From JADGRF01 sp036382515 (GTDB lineage Bacteria > Myxococcota_A > Polyangia > Polyangiales > JAFGIB01): a DNA stretch of 64,000 nt. The stretch covers positions 15,104 to 79,103 of the forward strand of contig DASVHQ010000075.1 in the NCBI GenBank assembly GCA_036382515.1, in the 5' to 3' direction. Position numbers and translations under genes: made by a program. Of this stretch, positions 25,212 through 32,414 are shown piece after piece. The notes below the pieces were generated by a model. It made no database searches. It was not told where the DNA came from and saw only the letters and a list, made by a program, of their open reading frames with translations. Within the stretch, counting starts at the first letter, position 1. Every line of letters begins with the position of its first letter.

Positions 25212-25961
25212 CTACAGTCCCCACCACCCAGCAATCTCGGTGCGCAGACCAAGCCTGGTTTCCTTCATGCCGTCGCTGCCATCTTCCTTCGAGGACAGAT
25301 CCGTCTCGCAGTACGGGCCAATGCCGATGTGGAAGTGCTCGGCGGGGTGGATGAGCAGCGGCACGAACACCCCGAGCACGACCCTCTTCTCGGTGATCTC
25401 GGCGATACCCGTGGCCTTGCGCGTGGCCGTCTCGTAGCCGAGCTCCAGCCGCGGCCAAAGACCGAAGCGTTCCGGAACGAGCGAGATGTGATAGCCGACG
25501 CGGGGCGCGATGCGGATCATGGTCTCGCTCCCGCTGGCAGCTCCAGCGACCTCGGTGCGCCCGAACAAGAGCTGTGCGCCGAGCGAGAGGTTGTCGATCA
25601 CGAAGTAGTCGGCTGCGGGGCCAATCGCGTACGCGGTGACCGAGGCCGGCGCCGGACCTGATGGAGGGCTGTAGATCGTGTGCTCCACGGACAGGCGGAG
25701 ATCGCTCGCGACGTTGATTACGCCAGCCTTGCCGAAGCCTTCTTCGTGCGAGGTTTCCGGGGCTTCGGTCGCTTCGGAGCCGTGCGCCGAAACCTCGGCA
25801 GGGGCCGGCGCGATCGGAGCCGGAGCGCCCATCGGTTCGGGCGTCGGTGCGACCGGAGCTGGTTCGACGGCGGGCTCGGCCACAGGCTGCTGGGCGCGCA
25901 ACGCGGCAGGCACGAGCGCAAGCGCAGCCGCAGCGAGAAGACACAAGGTTTGTCGTTTCAT
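25212..25961 (-). CDS. Outer-membrane beta-barrel protein
   Basis: 249 aa. Signal peptide RQTLCLLAAAALALVPAALR-AQ, then a Pro/Ala/Glu linker and an alternating hydrophobic pattern of about eight strands (FVIDNLSLGAQLLFGRTEVA; MIRIAPRVGYHISLVPERFG; RVVLGVFVPLLIHPAEHFHI; GIGPYCETDL). It ends with an aromatic residue near the C-terminus (EIAGWWGL), as outer-membrane proteins do. It resembles small OMP_b-brl barrels; no transported substrate can be named. The start at 25961 is chosen because it opens the signal peptide. The segment 25000-25211 downstream holds no gene. Confidence 0.75.
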   Translation of the reverse strand: MKRQTLCLLAAAALALVPAALRAQQPVAEPAVEPAPVAPTPEPMGAPAPIAPAPAEVSAHGSEATEAPETSHEEGFGKAGVINVASDLRLSVEHTIYSPPSGPAPASVTAYAIGPAADYFVIDNLSLGAQLLFGRTEVAGAASGSETMIRIAPRVGYHISLVPERFGLWPRLELGYETATRKATGIAEITEKRVVLGVFVPLLIHPAEHFHIGIGPYCETDLSSKEDGSDGMKETRLGLRTEIAGWWGL

Positions 25962-26146
25962 CGTTCGCTCCGGTGTGAAACGCCCGCCATCACGGGCCTC
26001 GATCTGAGGCGGCTGCAGCGTCGGACGCCGCGCCACCAACGAGCCGCGAAACTAGTACGAGCCCTCGGCACGCGACAATCCCGATGCAGCACCGCGACTT
26101 GCGCGCGCACAAGCTCCGCGCGCTGGTGCGACTTCAGCCACGAGCA

Positions 26147-26171
26147 CAGACCGGTCGCGACATGCGACCGG
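26147..26171. promoter_or_regulatory. Perfect 10-bp dyad upstream of the hydrolase gene
   Basis: GACCGGTCGC at 26147-26156 is mirrored by GCGACCGGTC at 26162-26171 around the 5-bp centre GACAT. It lies 38 bp before the hydrolase start (26209) in the divergent gap with the outer-membrane protein gene. Position and perfect symmetry suit an operator for a dimeric regulator; a short hairpin in the leader is the alternative. No T-run follows, so a terminator is less likely. Confidence 0.5.
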
Positions 26172-26208
26172 TCGAGCAACCCTGCTTGGCTTCTGCTACA
26201 GCAGCGGC

Positions 26209-26991
26209 ATGGCGATCGATTTCTCCTTCATCGACGAGGGCGACAGGCACAAGCCGGCGGTGGTCTTTCTGCACGCCTTCCCATACCACAGCGCGATGTG
26301 GGCGCCGCAGCGCAAGGCCTTGCGCGAACGTGCGCGCTTCATCGCGTTCGATGCGCGCGGTCTGGGCACACGCAGCACACAAACCACGGCGTACATGCTC
26401 GAGCACACCGTCGACGATCTGCTCTCGCTGCTCGATCAGCTCGCAATCGAGCAGTGCGTGTTGTGTGGCCTTTCGATGGGTGGCTACGCTGCGCTGCGTG
26501 CCGTGGCACGCGCACCGCAGCGTGTGCGGGGCCTCGTGCTCGCCGACACGCAGGCGCCGGCCGACAGCGATCCCGCCAAGCTCGCGCGTGCCGCCAGTCT
26601 GCGCGCGCTGCTGCGCGACGGCAGCGCGGGCTTCGCACAACAGCAGATTCAGCGCCAACTCTCGACGTACACGCTCGCGCGCAAGCCGGCGCTCGTCGCC
26701 GAGCTGCAAGCCATGGTGGTCAGCTCCGGCGTGGCCGGCATCGCGGCCAGCCTGGTTGCGATCGCGACGCGCACCGATCAGGGGCCGAGCCTGCCCGAGA
26801 TTCGCGTGCCGACCTGCGTGATCGTCGGCGCCGAGGATGTGGTTACGCCGCCGTCAGCGGCGCAGGCTCTCGCGGAACGAATTCCGGGGGCGAAGCTGCA
26901 CGTCTTGGCGAAGGCGGGACATCTGTCGAATCTGGAAGCCGAAGACGAGTTCAATCGGGCGCTGATCGAGTACCTGACCGGCCTCGGCTGA
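26209..26991 (+). CDS. Alpha/beta hydrolase
   Basis: 260 aa, full length. Nucleophile elbow GLSMGG, oxyanion stretch FLHAFPYHSAMW, catalytic acid in VIVGAEDVVTP, and His in KAGHLSNLE, the classical alpha/beta-hydrolase order. It is closest in style to 3-oxoadipate enol-lactonase/RutD-like or general esterase members; the substrate cannot be told. It starts at ATG 26209 (AIDFSFIDEGD). It ends 5 bp before the stop of the convergent spermidine-synthase-like gene. Confidence 0.9.
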   Translation: MAIDFSFIDEGDRHKPAVVFLHAFPYHSAMWAPQRKALRERARFIAFDARGLGTRSTQTTAYMLEHTVDDLLSLLDQLAIEQCVLCGLSMGGYAALRAVARAPQRVRGLVLADTQAPADSDPAKLARAASLRALLRDGSAGFAQQQIQRQLSTYTLARKPALVAELQAMVVSSGVAGIAASLVAIATRTDQGPSLPEIRVPTCVIVGAEDVVTPPSAAQALAERIPGAKLHVLAKAGHLSNLEAEDEFNRALIEYLTGLG

Positions 26992-26996
26992 CCGGC

Positions 26997-29042
26997 TCAG
27001 CGCAAGATCGACAGCAAGCTCGCGTGCTCGTCGGTCCACAGCACGTCCTGCCCCGCCGCCGCCAGCTGCGGCGTGTCCCCCAGCACGGTCTTCAGCTGCG
27101 CCGGCTCACGTGCCATCAGCGCCCAGCGCACACGCGACACGAAGTGGGCGGCGTCGGCGTCGGTCTGCACCACGCTGCAAGCGAGCCCGTGTGCCTTGGC
27201 GCTCGCGCGCACCACGCGCTCCACGGCCAGATGCCGGTTGGACACGTTCGCGAGCAACAGACCGTGCGGGGCGAGGTGCGTGAGGTACACGGCGAACGCC
27301 TCGCGCGTGAGCAAATGCACCGGCACCGAGTCACTGGAGAACGCATCCAGCACCAGCACGTCGAAGCGCTGCGGCGGCTGCCGCGCGAGCAAGAGCCTTC
27401 CGTCGCCGATCTGCACGCTCACGGCGGCGGGGCTGTCGCGCAGAAAGCTGAAGTCGCGCTGCGCGAGCGCAAGCACATCGGCGTCCAGCTCGTAGAAGTG
27501 CAGCGTGTCGCCGGCGCGACCATACGCGGCGATCGTACCCACCCCGAGGCCCACGACACCGATGCGCCGTGCACCGGGCGAGGGCTGCAAGAGCACCGTC
27601 GCCAGCGCCGTACCCGGACCGAAGTACATCGTCGGTTGCCTGCGCAGCCGGGGGTCGGCCAGTTGCATGCCGTGTCGAATGCGCCCGTGCGTGAGCACGC
27701 GCCCGACCGGGAACTGGATCACGCGCAGCGGTCCAAGAAAGCTGCGTGTGCGCTCGACCACGCTGCCGGTGCGTGTGGAGCCCTGCGCACGCACGAAGAG
27801 GCCCGCCGCCGTCAGCGGCACACACAAGCCAAGGCCCAGGTACAGTAGCCGCCGCTGCCGCGCCCCGAGACTCACGCTACCCCGGGAGCGCGCCGCCCAG
27901 AGCAAGAGCGCAAACGTCGCCAGGCTGGCGAGCTCGACCTCGTAGTAGTCGCTCCACAGCACGGGGGCGAGCAGGCTCACGAACACGCCCCCGAGCACAC
28001 CGCCCCAGGCGATGTCGAGATAGAAGCGCGTGAGCTGCTCCGGCGCCGGGCGCTGACGCACGAGCTCGACGTTGCACAGCACGCACGCGCTGAAGAGCGC
28101 GCCGAGTCCCGCCGACAGCTGCAGCCACAGCGGCGCCGAGCCCTGCGCGAACGAGCCATAGCCGAGACCCAGCGCACACACCAGCCACAGCGGCAGAAAC
28201 ACACCGGGCAAGCTCTGCCCGAAACGCCCGAAGGCCAGCACGAAGGACAGCAGGTAGAGCGCGAGCGGCACGACCCACAGAAGCGGCGTCGCCGCGATGT
28301 CCACGGTGACTTGGTTCGTGATCGACAGGAGCAGCACGCTCGGCACGAAGCTGTACGCAAGCCAGCACAGGCGCACACGAGCGCTTGGAGCAGCGCTCTG
28401 CGTGACGCGCAACGCTGCGCCCAGCGGCTCCACGAACCCGCGCCGCAGCCAAAGCCCGAGCCCGCCGAGCAAGAGCGCGAACGCGCTCACCGCCCAGCCC
28501 CACAGCCGCAGCTGTGTGCTCACGCGCAGGGCTGGCTCGATCCACCACGGATACACGAGCAGCGCCGCAAACGATCCCACGTTCGACCAGGCGTAGAGCG
28601 CGTACGGCTCGCCGCCGAGCCGCAGGGCCGCCCAGCGCTGCAGGAGCGGCGCCGTGCAGGCCAGCGCGAAGTACGGCAAGCCAACGTGCGACAAGAGCAG
28701 CAGCGCGATCTGCGCCGGCGCCCAGCCGGTAACCAGCTGCGCTGCACCCGCCGCAGGCATGCGCAGGACCGCCGCCACGACCAGCGTGAGCAAGCCGAGG
28801 TGGGCTGCGAGCTGCGCGCGCGCAGGCAAAAGCCGGCTGCCGTGGTGCACGTAGCCGTAGCCGCCGAGCAAGAGCGCCTGGAAGAACAGCATGCAGGCGG
28901 CCCAGGTCGAGGCGCTGCCACCGAACGAAGGCAAGAGCCACTTCGCCGCCATCGGCTGCACTGCGAAAAGCAGGAAGGCCCCGGCGCAGCTGAGCGCGCC
29001 GAACGCAAAGAGCAGGACGGCTCGGCGCGAGCCCTCAGCCAC
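26997..29042 (-). CDS. Membrane protein with C-terminal spermidine-synthase-like domain
   Basis: 681 aa. The first ~440 residues hold about 12 membrane helices (FAFGALSCAGAFLLFAVQPM; LGLLTLVVAAVLRMPAAGAA; WVVPLALYLLSFVLAFGRFG). The C-terminal ~230 residues form a Rossmann methyltransferase/aminopropyltransferase-like domain: RIGVVGLGVGTIAAYG, an acidic strand end (HFYELDADVLALA) and DVLVLDAFSSDSVPVHLLTR, the usual DAFSSD signature of spermidine synthase homologues. Such fused proteins are widespread, but a polyamine role is unproven. The GTG start at 29042 overlaps the end of ilvN by 8 nt, so the two are coupled. Confidence 0.85.
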   Translation of the reverse strand: MAEGSRRAVLLFAFGALSCAGAFLLFAVQPMAAKWLLPSFGGSASTWAACMLFFQALLLGGYGYVHHGSRLLPARAQLAAHLGLLTLVVAAVLRMPAAGAAQLVTGWAPAQIALLLLSHVGLPYFALACTAPLLQRWAALRLGGEPYALYAWSNVGSFAALLVYPWWIEPALRVSTQLRLWGWAVSAFALLLGGLGLWLRRGFVEPLGAALRVTQSAAPSARVRLCWLAYSFVPSVLLLSITNQVTVDIAATPLLWVVPLALYLLSFVLAFGRFGQSLPGVFLPLWLVCALGLGYGSFAQGSAPLWLQLSAGLGALFSACVLCNVELVRQRPAPEQLTRFYLDIAWGGVLGGVFVSLLAPVLWSDYYEVELASLATFALLLWAARSRGSVSLGARQRRLLYLGLGLCVPLTAAGLFVRAQGSTRTGSVVERTRSFLGPLRVIQFPVGRVLTHGRIRHGMQLADPRLRRQPTMYFGPGTALATVLLQPSPGARRIGVVGLGVGTIAAYGRAGDTLHFYELDADVLALAQRDFSFLRDSPAAVSVQIGDGRLLLARQPPQRFDVLVLDAFSSDSVPVHLLTREAFAVYLTHLAPHGLLLANVSNRHLAVERVVRASAKAHGLACSVVQTDADAAHFVSRVRWALMAREPAQLKTVLGDTPQLAAAGQDVLWTDEHASLLSILR

Positions 29043-29529
29043 CGCGCAGCATCGACACGCGACCGGTGCGCACCAGCTCCACGGGGGCGTAGTCTTTCAA
29101 CAGACGCAAGAGCGAGTCGATGGTGTGCTCGTGGCCGGTCACCTCGATGATCATCGAGCTGGGGGCCACGTCGATGATCTTCGCGTGGAAGATGTCCACG
29201 ATCTCCATCAGGCGCTGGCGCACTTCCTTGCCGCCGTGCACACGCAACAGAGCCAGCTCGCGGCTCACGAACTCCTGCGACGAGATGTCGTGGATCTCGC
29301 TGACGTCCTCGAGCTTCTGCAGCTCGGCGACCATCTCCTCGGCGTCGGTCGACGCGTCGACCACGAAGGTCATCCGCGAAAAGCCGGGCTGCTCCGACGA
29401 GCCCACCGCCAGCGACCGGATGTTGAAGTCTTTTTCGCCGCAGCAGGTGGCGATGCGCTGCAGCACGCCGGGCCGATCCGTCACCAGGGCGACGATCGTA
29501 TGCGGAAGTAGTTGACGCGTTGGAGCCAC
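29035..29529 (-). CDS. ilvN: Acetolactate synthase small subunit
   Basis: 164 aa, standard length for the regulatory subunit of acetohydroxyacid synthase, the first common enzyme of Ile/Val/Leu synthesis. An N-terminal ACT domain (HTIVALVTDRPGVLQRIATC, FNIRSLAVGSSEQPGFSRMT) binds the feedback inhibitor valine; the ALS_ss_C domain follows (REVRQRL-type helix, HAKIIDVAPSSMIIEVTGHE). The GTG at 29529 is the best start by length; no strong ribosome site. The catalytic subunit gene ilvB normally precedes it, but here the upstream neighbour is divergent and no ilvB or ilvC is in the window. It overlaps the membrane protein gene by 8 nt. Confidence 0.9.
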   Translation of the reverse strand: MAPTRQLLPHTIVALVTDRPGVLQRIATCCGEKDFNIRSLAVGSSEQPGFSRMTFVVDASTDAEEMVAELQKLEDVSEIHDISSQEFVSRELALLRVHGGKEVRQRLMEIVDIFHAKIIDVAPSSMIIEVTGHEHTIDSLLRLLKDYAPVELVRTGRVSMLRGG

Positions 29530-29685
29530 GGCAGGGTTATTTCGCTGATCGCGCGCTTTGTCGAGCCTGGCGACGCACCGAAACGCTGCGAGCGGGCGGA
29601 ACGCAGCTCGCGCGCGCCGCATGTGTGACCGGGTGGGAACATACCTGCAAGGGCGCGCGGCGTGCTTTGAGTTATTCTTGTAATC

Positions 29686-31494
29686 GTGCAGCGTCAGCAT
29701 GCGAGCCGAGCGCCACTCGAGCGGACCGGAGCGCTGCTGCTCGGCGCCTGCGCGGCGTGGCTGCTCGTGGGTTGCGGCAGCGCCAGCAAGCCGAAGCCCG
29801 CAGCCTGCGACCAGGGCGCCTATTGCCGCGACAGCGACTGCGACACGATCTGCGACGCCGAGGAAGGCGACGCCAGCGTCGACACCGATCACGACGGCAC
29901 GCCGGACTACCTCGACACCGACTCGGACGACGACACGATCTCCGATGCCGAAGAAGCCGGCGACACCGATCTGCGTACGCCCGCCTTCGATCGCGACCTC
30001 GACGGCATCCCCGACTACAAGGAGGCGAGCTACCCGCTGCACGCGCGCCAGGTTCCGGTCGATGCGGGCGTGATCGCGCCGACTGGTGCAGGCGCGAGTC
30101 TGCTGCCGGACGCTGCGCTGCTCGACGGTGGCGGCAGCTACGACAAGCCTTCGGGCAAGGTCGCCGCCGCGCTGTGCCCGCCGAGCGCGATCGTGCCCAC
30201 GCTTTGTCTGGCCACGGAAACCAACCTGTGCGACGGACTGGACAACGACTGCAACGGCCACGTCGATGGCAGCGGCAGCTGCAACTGCCAGCGCGGCGAG
30301 GTCCGCAAGTGCTTCCTCGGCCCGCCGGGTCGCCGCGGCGTGGGCGCGTGCGAAGACGGCCTACAACGCTGCGTTGGACAGGAGCTCCCGTACTGGAGCG
30401 ACTGCAGCGGCGGCAAGAGTCCCAGCGCCGAGATCTGCGACGGCCTGGACAACGACTGCAACGGCTGCGCCGACGAGCTCGCCAGCTGCAAGAAACCGCT
30501 GCTGGCGTGCCCCGCGCCCGGTGATGTGCGCACGCCCGACGCCAAGCCCTTTTCACCCTACGAGCTCAACGTCACGAGCTTCTATCAAGGCACCGACGCC
30601 ACCGCGTACCACTGGGAGATCGTGGGCTCACCCTGCGATCGCTTGTTCGGTGCCGCCGATCCGTCGGCGGACTCGGCCAGCGGCAAGCTCAGCTACACGC
30701 TCAAGGATGCGTCCTCGCCCAAGGCCCAGGTCGACTTCACGCTCAGCGGCGCCTACCAGGTCACGCTGAAGATCACCACGCCCGCTGGCGTGCTGTCGTG
30801 CACGTGGACGATCCACGTGGTGGCGCCGGGCCTGCGCGTCGAGCTGTGCTGGGACAAGACCGGCCCGAGTGCGCAAGCGCAGGGCGACGCGGTGGATCTC
30901 GATCTGCACCTCGGCAAACAGGGTCAAACCAGCGCGTGGTCGAGCGCAGAGGACTGCTACTGGGACACTTGCCGCGCCGACATGACGCCCTGGACCTACG
31001 CAGACACCGCCGCGCTGTCACAATGCACCGGCCCCGGCGCGCAGAACTACCCCGCGTATCAGGTCATCGGCTTCTGCCCCAACCCACGACTGGATGCCGA
31101 CAACCGTCTCGACAACAACTCGCAAGCCAGCTACATCGCGGAGAACGTCAACCTCGACAACCCGGCGAGCGGCGACAGCTTTCGCGTCATGGTCCACTAC
31201 AACACCAACGTGGTAGCCGACGCTCAGTCACCGGATGCCGGTGCCGCACCGCCGATCGCGACGCATCCGCTCGTGAACGTGTACTGCGACGGGGTGCTGG
31301 CCGGCAGCTTCGGCGGCGACCCGCAGACGCTCGGCGATCCCGACGAGGTCTCGGGTTTCGACACGCCAGGCCAGATGTGGCGCGTGGTCGACGTGAGCAT
31401 GTCAGTCTCGGGCTGCACGCTCGCACCGCTGTCTGCGCCTGCGCCCGCAACCGGTTACTGGCTCGGCAGCTGGGACGCGGCGTACGGGAACTGA
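29686..31494 (+). CDS. MopE-like Ca-binding lipoprotein
   Basis: 602 aa. The N-terminus carries a lipoprotein signal (TGALLLGACAAWLLVGC). Acidic thrombospondin-3-type Ca-binding repeats follow (DTDHDGTPDYLDTDSDDDTI; DRDLDGIPDYKE). Then come two MopE/MYXO-type repeats (CDGLDNDCNGHVDGSGSC; CDGLDNDCNGCADELASC). The C-terminal ~330 residues are beta-rich, with a PKD-like part (SGAYQVTLKITTPAGV) and a region (DLDLHLGKQGQTSAWSSAED; DNPASGDSFRVMVHYNTN) typical of myxobacterial surface proteins. Probably cell-surface, Ca-stabilised. The GTG at 29686 is assumed as start; no clear ribosome site. Divergent from ilvN with a 156-bp gap. Confidence 0.85.
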   Translation: MQRQHASRAPLERTGALLLGACAAWLLVGCGSASKPKPAACDQGAYCRDSDCDTICDAEEGDASVDTDHDGTPDYLDTDSDDDTISDAEEAGDTDLRTPAFDRDLDGIPDYKEASYPLHARQVPVDAGVIAPTGAGASLLPDAALLDGGGSYDKPSGKVAAALCPPSAIVPTLCLATETNLCDGLDNDCNGHVDGSGSCNCQRGEVRKCFLGPPGRRGVGACEDGLQRCVGQELPYWSDCSGGKSPSAEICDGLDNDCNGCADELASCKKPLLACPAPGDVRTPDAKPFSPYELNVTSFYQGTDATAYHWEIVGSPCDRLFGAADPSADSASGKLSYTLKDASSPKAQVDFTLSGAYQVTLKITTPAGVLSCTWTIHVVAPGLRVELCWDKTGPSAQAQGDAVDLDLHLGKQGQTSAWSSAEDCYWDTCRADMTPWTYADTAALSQCTGPGAQNYPAYQVIGFCPNPRLDADNRLDNNSQASYIAENVNLDNPASGDSFRVMVHYNTNVVADAQSPDAGAAPPIATHPLVNVYCDGVLAGSFGGDPQTLGDPDEVSGFDTPGQMWRVVDVSMSVSGCTLAPLSAPAPATGYWLGSWDAAYGN

Positions 31495-31549
31495 CGCCTT
31501 GTGCGAGTCGTGGTCTGCGCCGGTCTTCGAGAGAGAGACTTTGGCGAAC

Positions 31550-31739
31550 GGGCTGCTCTGGGATGGAGGCCCGTGCGGGGGACGATCGACTTGCAAGAGC
31601 GGCGGCCTCGGTAGCGAGCTTAGGTTTACGTTCGCCGCGCAAGTCGACCTCGTCTCGTCGCGCCAAGTGGGCGCCCCACTTCAACGCCCACTTGGCACGC
31701 CGAGACGCCCCCACCCGGGCCTCCATCCCAGAGCAGCCC
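31550..31739 (+). repeat. Three-way-junction element, copy A
   Basis: 190-bp element. Outer stem P1: 31550-31581 pairs with 31708-31739 (30 of 32; the first 24 perfect). Inside it, P3: 31586-31594 with 31639-31647, extended by 31599-31604 with 31633-31638; and P2: 31652-31673 with 31685-31706 (20 of 22, 11-nt loop). The three stems are nested without long unpaired stretches, giving a closed T- or cloverleaf shape. The segment 31580-31653 matches the reverse complement of 32031-32104 at 68 of 74 positions. No coding capacity is apparent. Whether it acts as DNA (mobile element, replication or recombination site) or RNA is unknown. Confidence 0.8.
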
Positions 31740-31943
31740 TCGGGCCACGAAAGCTCGCGTGGGCTTGGGGTGGAGACTTCGACGTACAACGGTTTGTTGC
31801 ATAGATGGCGTCGTATCGTGCCGCGCACTGGCAAGGACGGCGCTGCCAGGCAGTGGCGTAGGCAACGATACCGGCTGGGCTGACGACGCAACTGACATGC
31901 ACCTGGCTCGCTGCGCCGCGCTGCACCGGAGACACTGACGCGA

Positions 31944-32136
31944 GGTGCTCCTGGGGCGGCGGGGTGCGGGCGCGGGGCGTACGCTCGTGCCAAGTGCGCA
32001 GGTGACGCGGCGCGCACTTGGCACGAGCGTACGAGGTCGACTTGCGCGGCGAACGGAAACCTACGCTCGCAACCCGGGCCGCCGCTCTTGCAAGTCGACC
32101 GTCCCCGCGCACACACCCCGCCGCCCCAGGAGCACC
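31944..32136 (-). repeat. Three-way-junction element, copy B (inverted)
   Basis: 193-bp element, the diverged reverse complement of copy A. P1: 31944-31977 with 32103-32136 (32 of 34). P2: 31978-31999 with 32012-32033 (22 of 22, 12-nt loop). P3: 32035-32045 with 32090-32100 (11 of 11), extended by 32046-32051 with 32080-32085. The stems abut almost without gaps. P3 is 92% identical to copy A, whereas P1 agrees only at roughly 60% but stays complementary within each copy, so both strands of the stem changed together. Copies A and B are separated by 204 bp, in which no gene is seen. Confidence 0.8.
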
Positions 32137-32161
32137 GTCCGCCACGACCCCAACCGAAACC

Positions 32162-32216
32162 ACCGCTCCTGCAAGCCGACCGCCCCGTGACCGTGCACCG
32201 CCGCCCCAGACGCACC
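32162..32216 (-). repeat. Half copy of the three-way-junction element
   Basis: About 55 bp corresponding to the right half of copy B (32082-32136: end of P3 plus the second P1 strand), starting ACCGCTCCTGCAAGCCGACC, diverged by about one base in four. The partner strands are absent, so it cannot form the full fold. It sits 26 bp to the right of copy B in the same orientation, followed by GC-rich intergenic sequence up to the kinase. Confidence 0.55.
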
Positions 32217-32414
32217 GCCCGCCAACGCCGAGCTCCCCCACTACCCCGGCCCGGAGCCCCAGGGGCCTGGGATCTGCCCGGGTGCAGCTGATACACTCCG
32301 CCACGGCGGCCAGACCCATGGCGGCCATACCAAGGTGGCTATGCTAAGGTGCCGCGCGCGTGGCTCCCGCGGGGTCTGTGGCCCGCGCGCGCAGCGCAAT
32401 GCGATCCCGTCACG

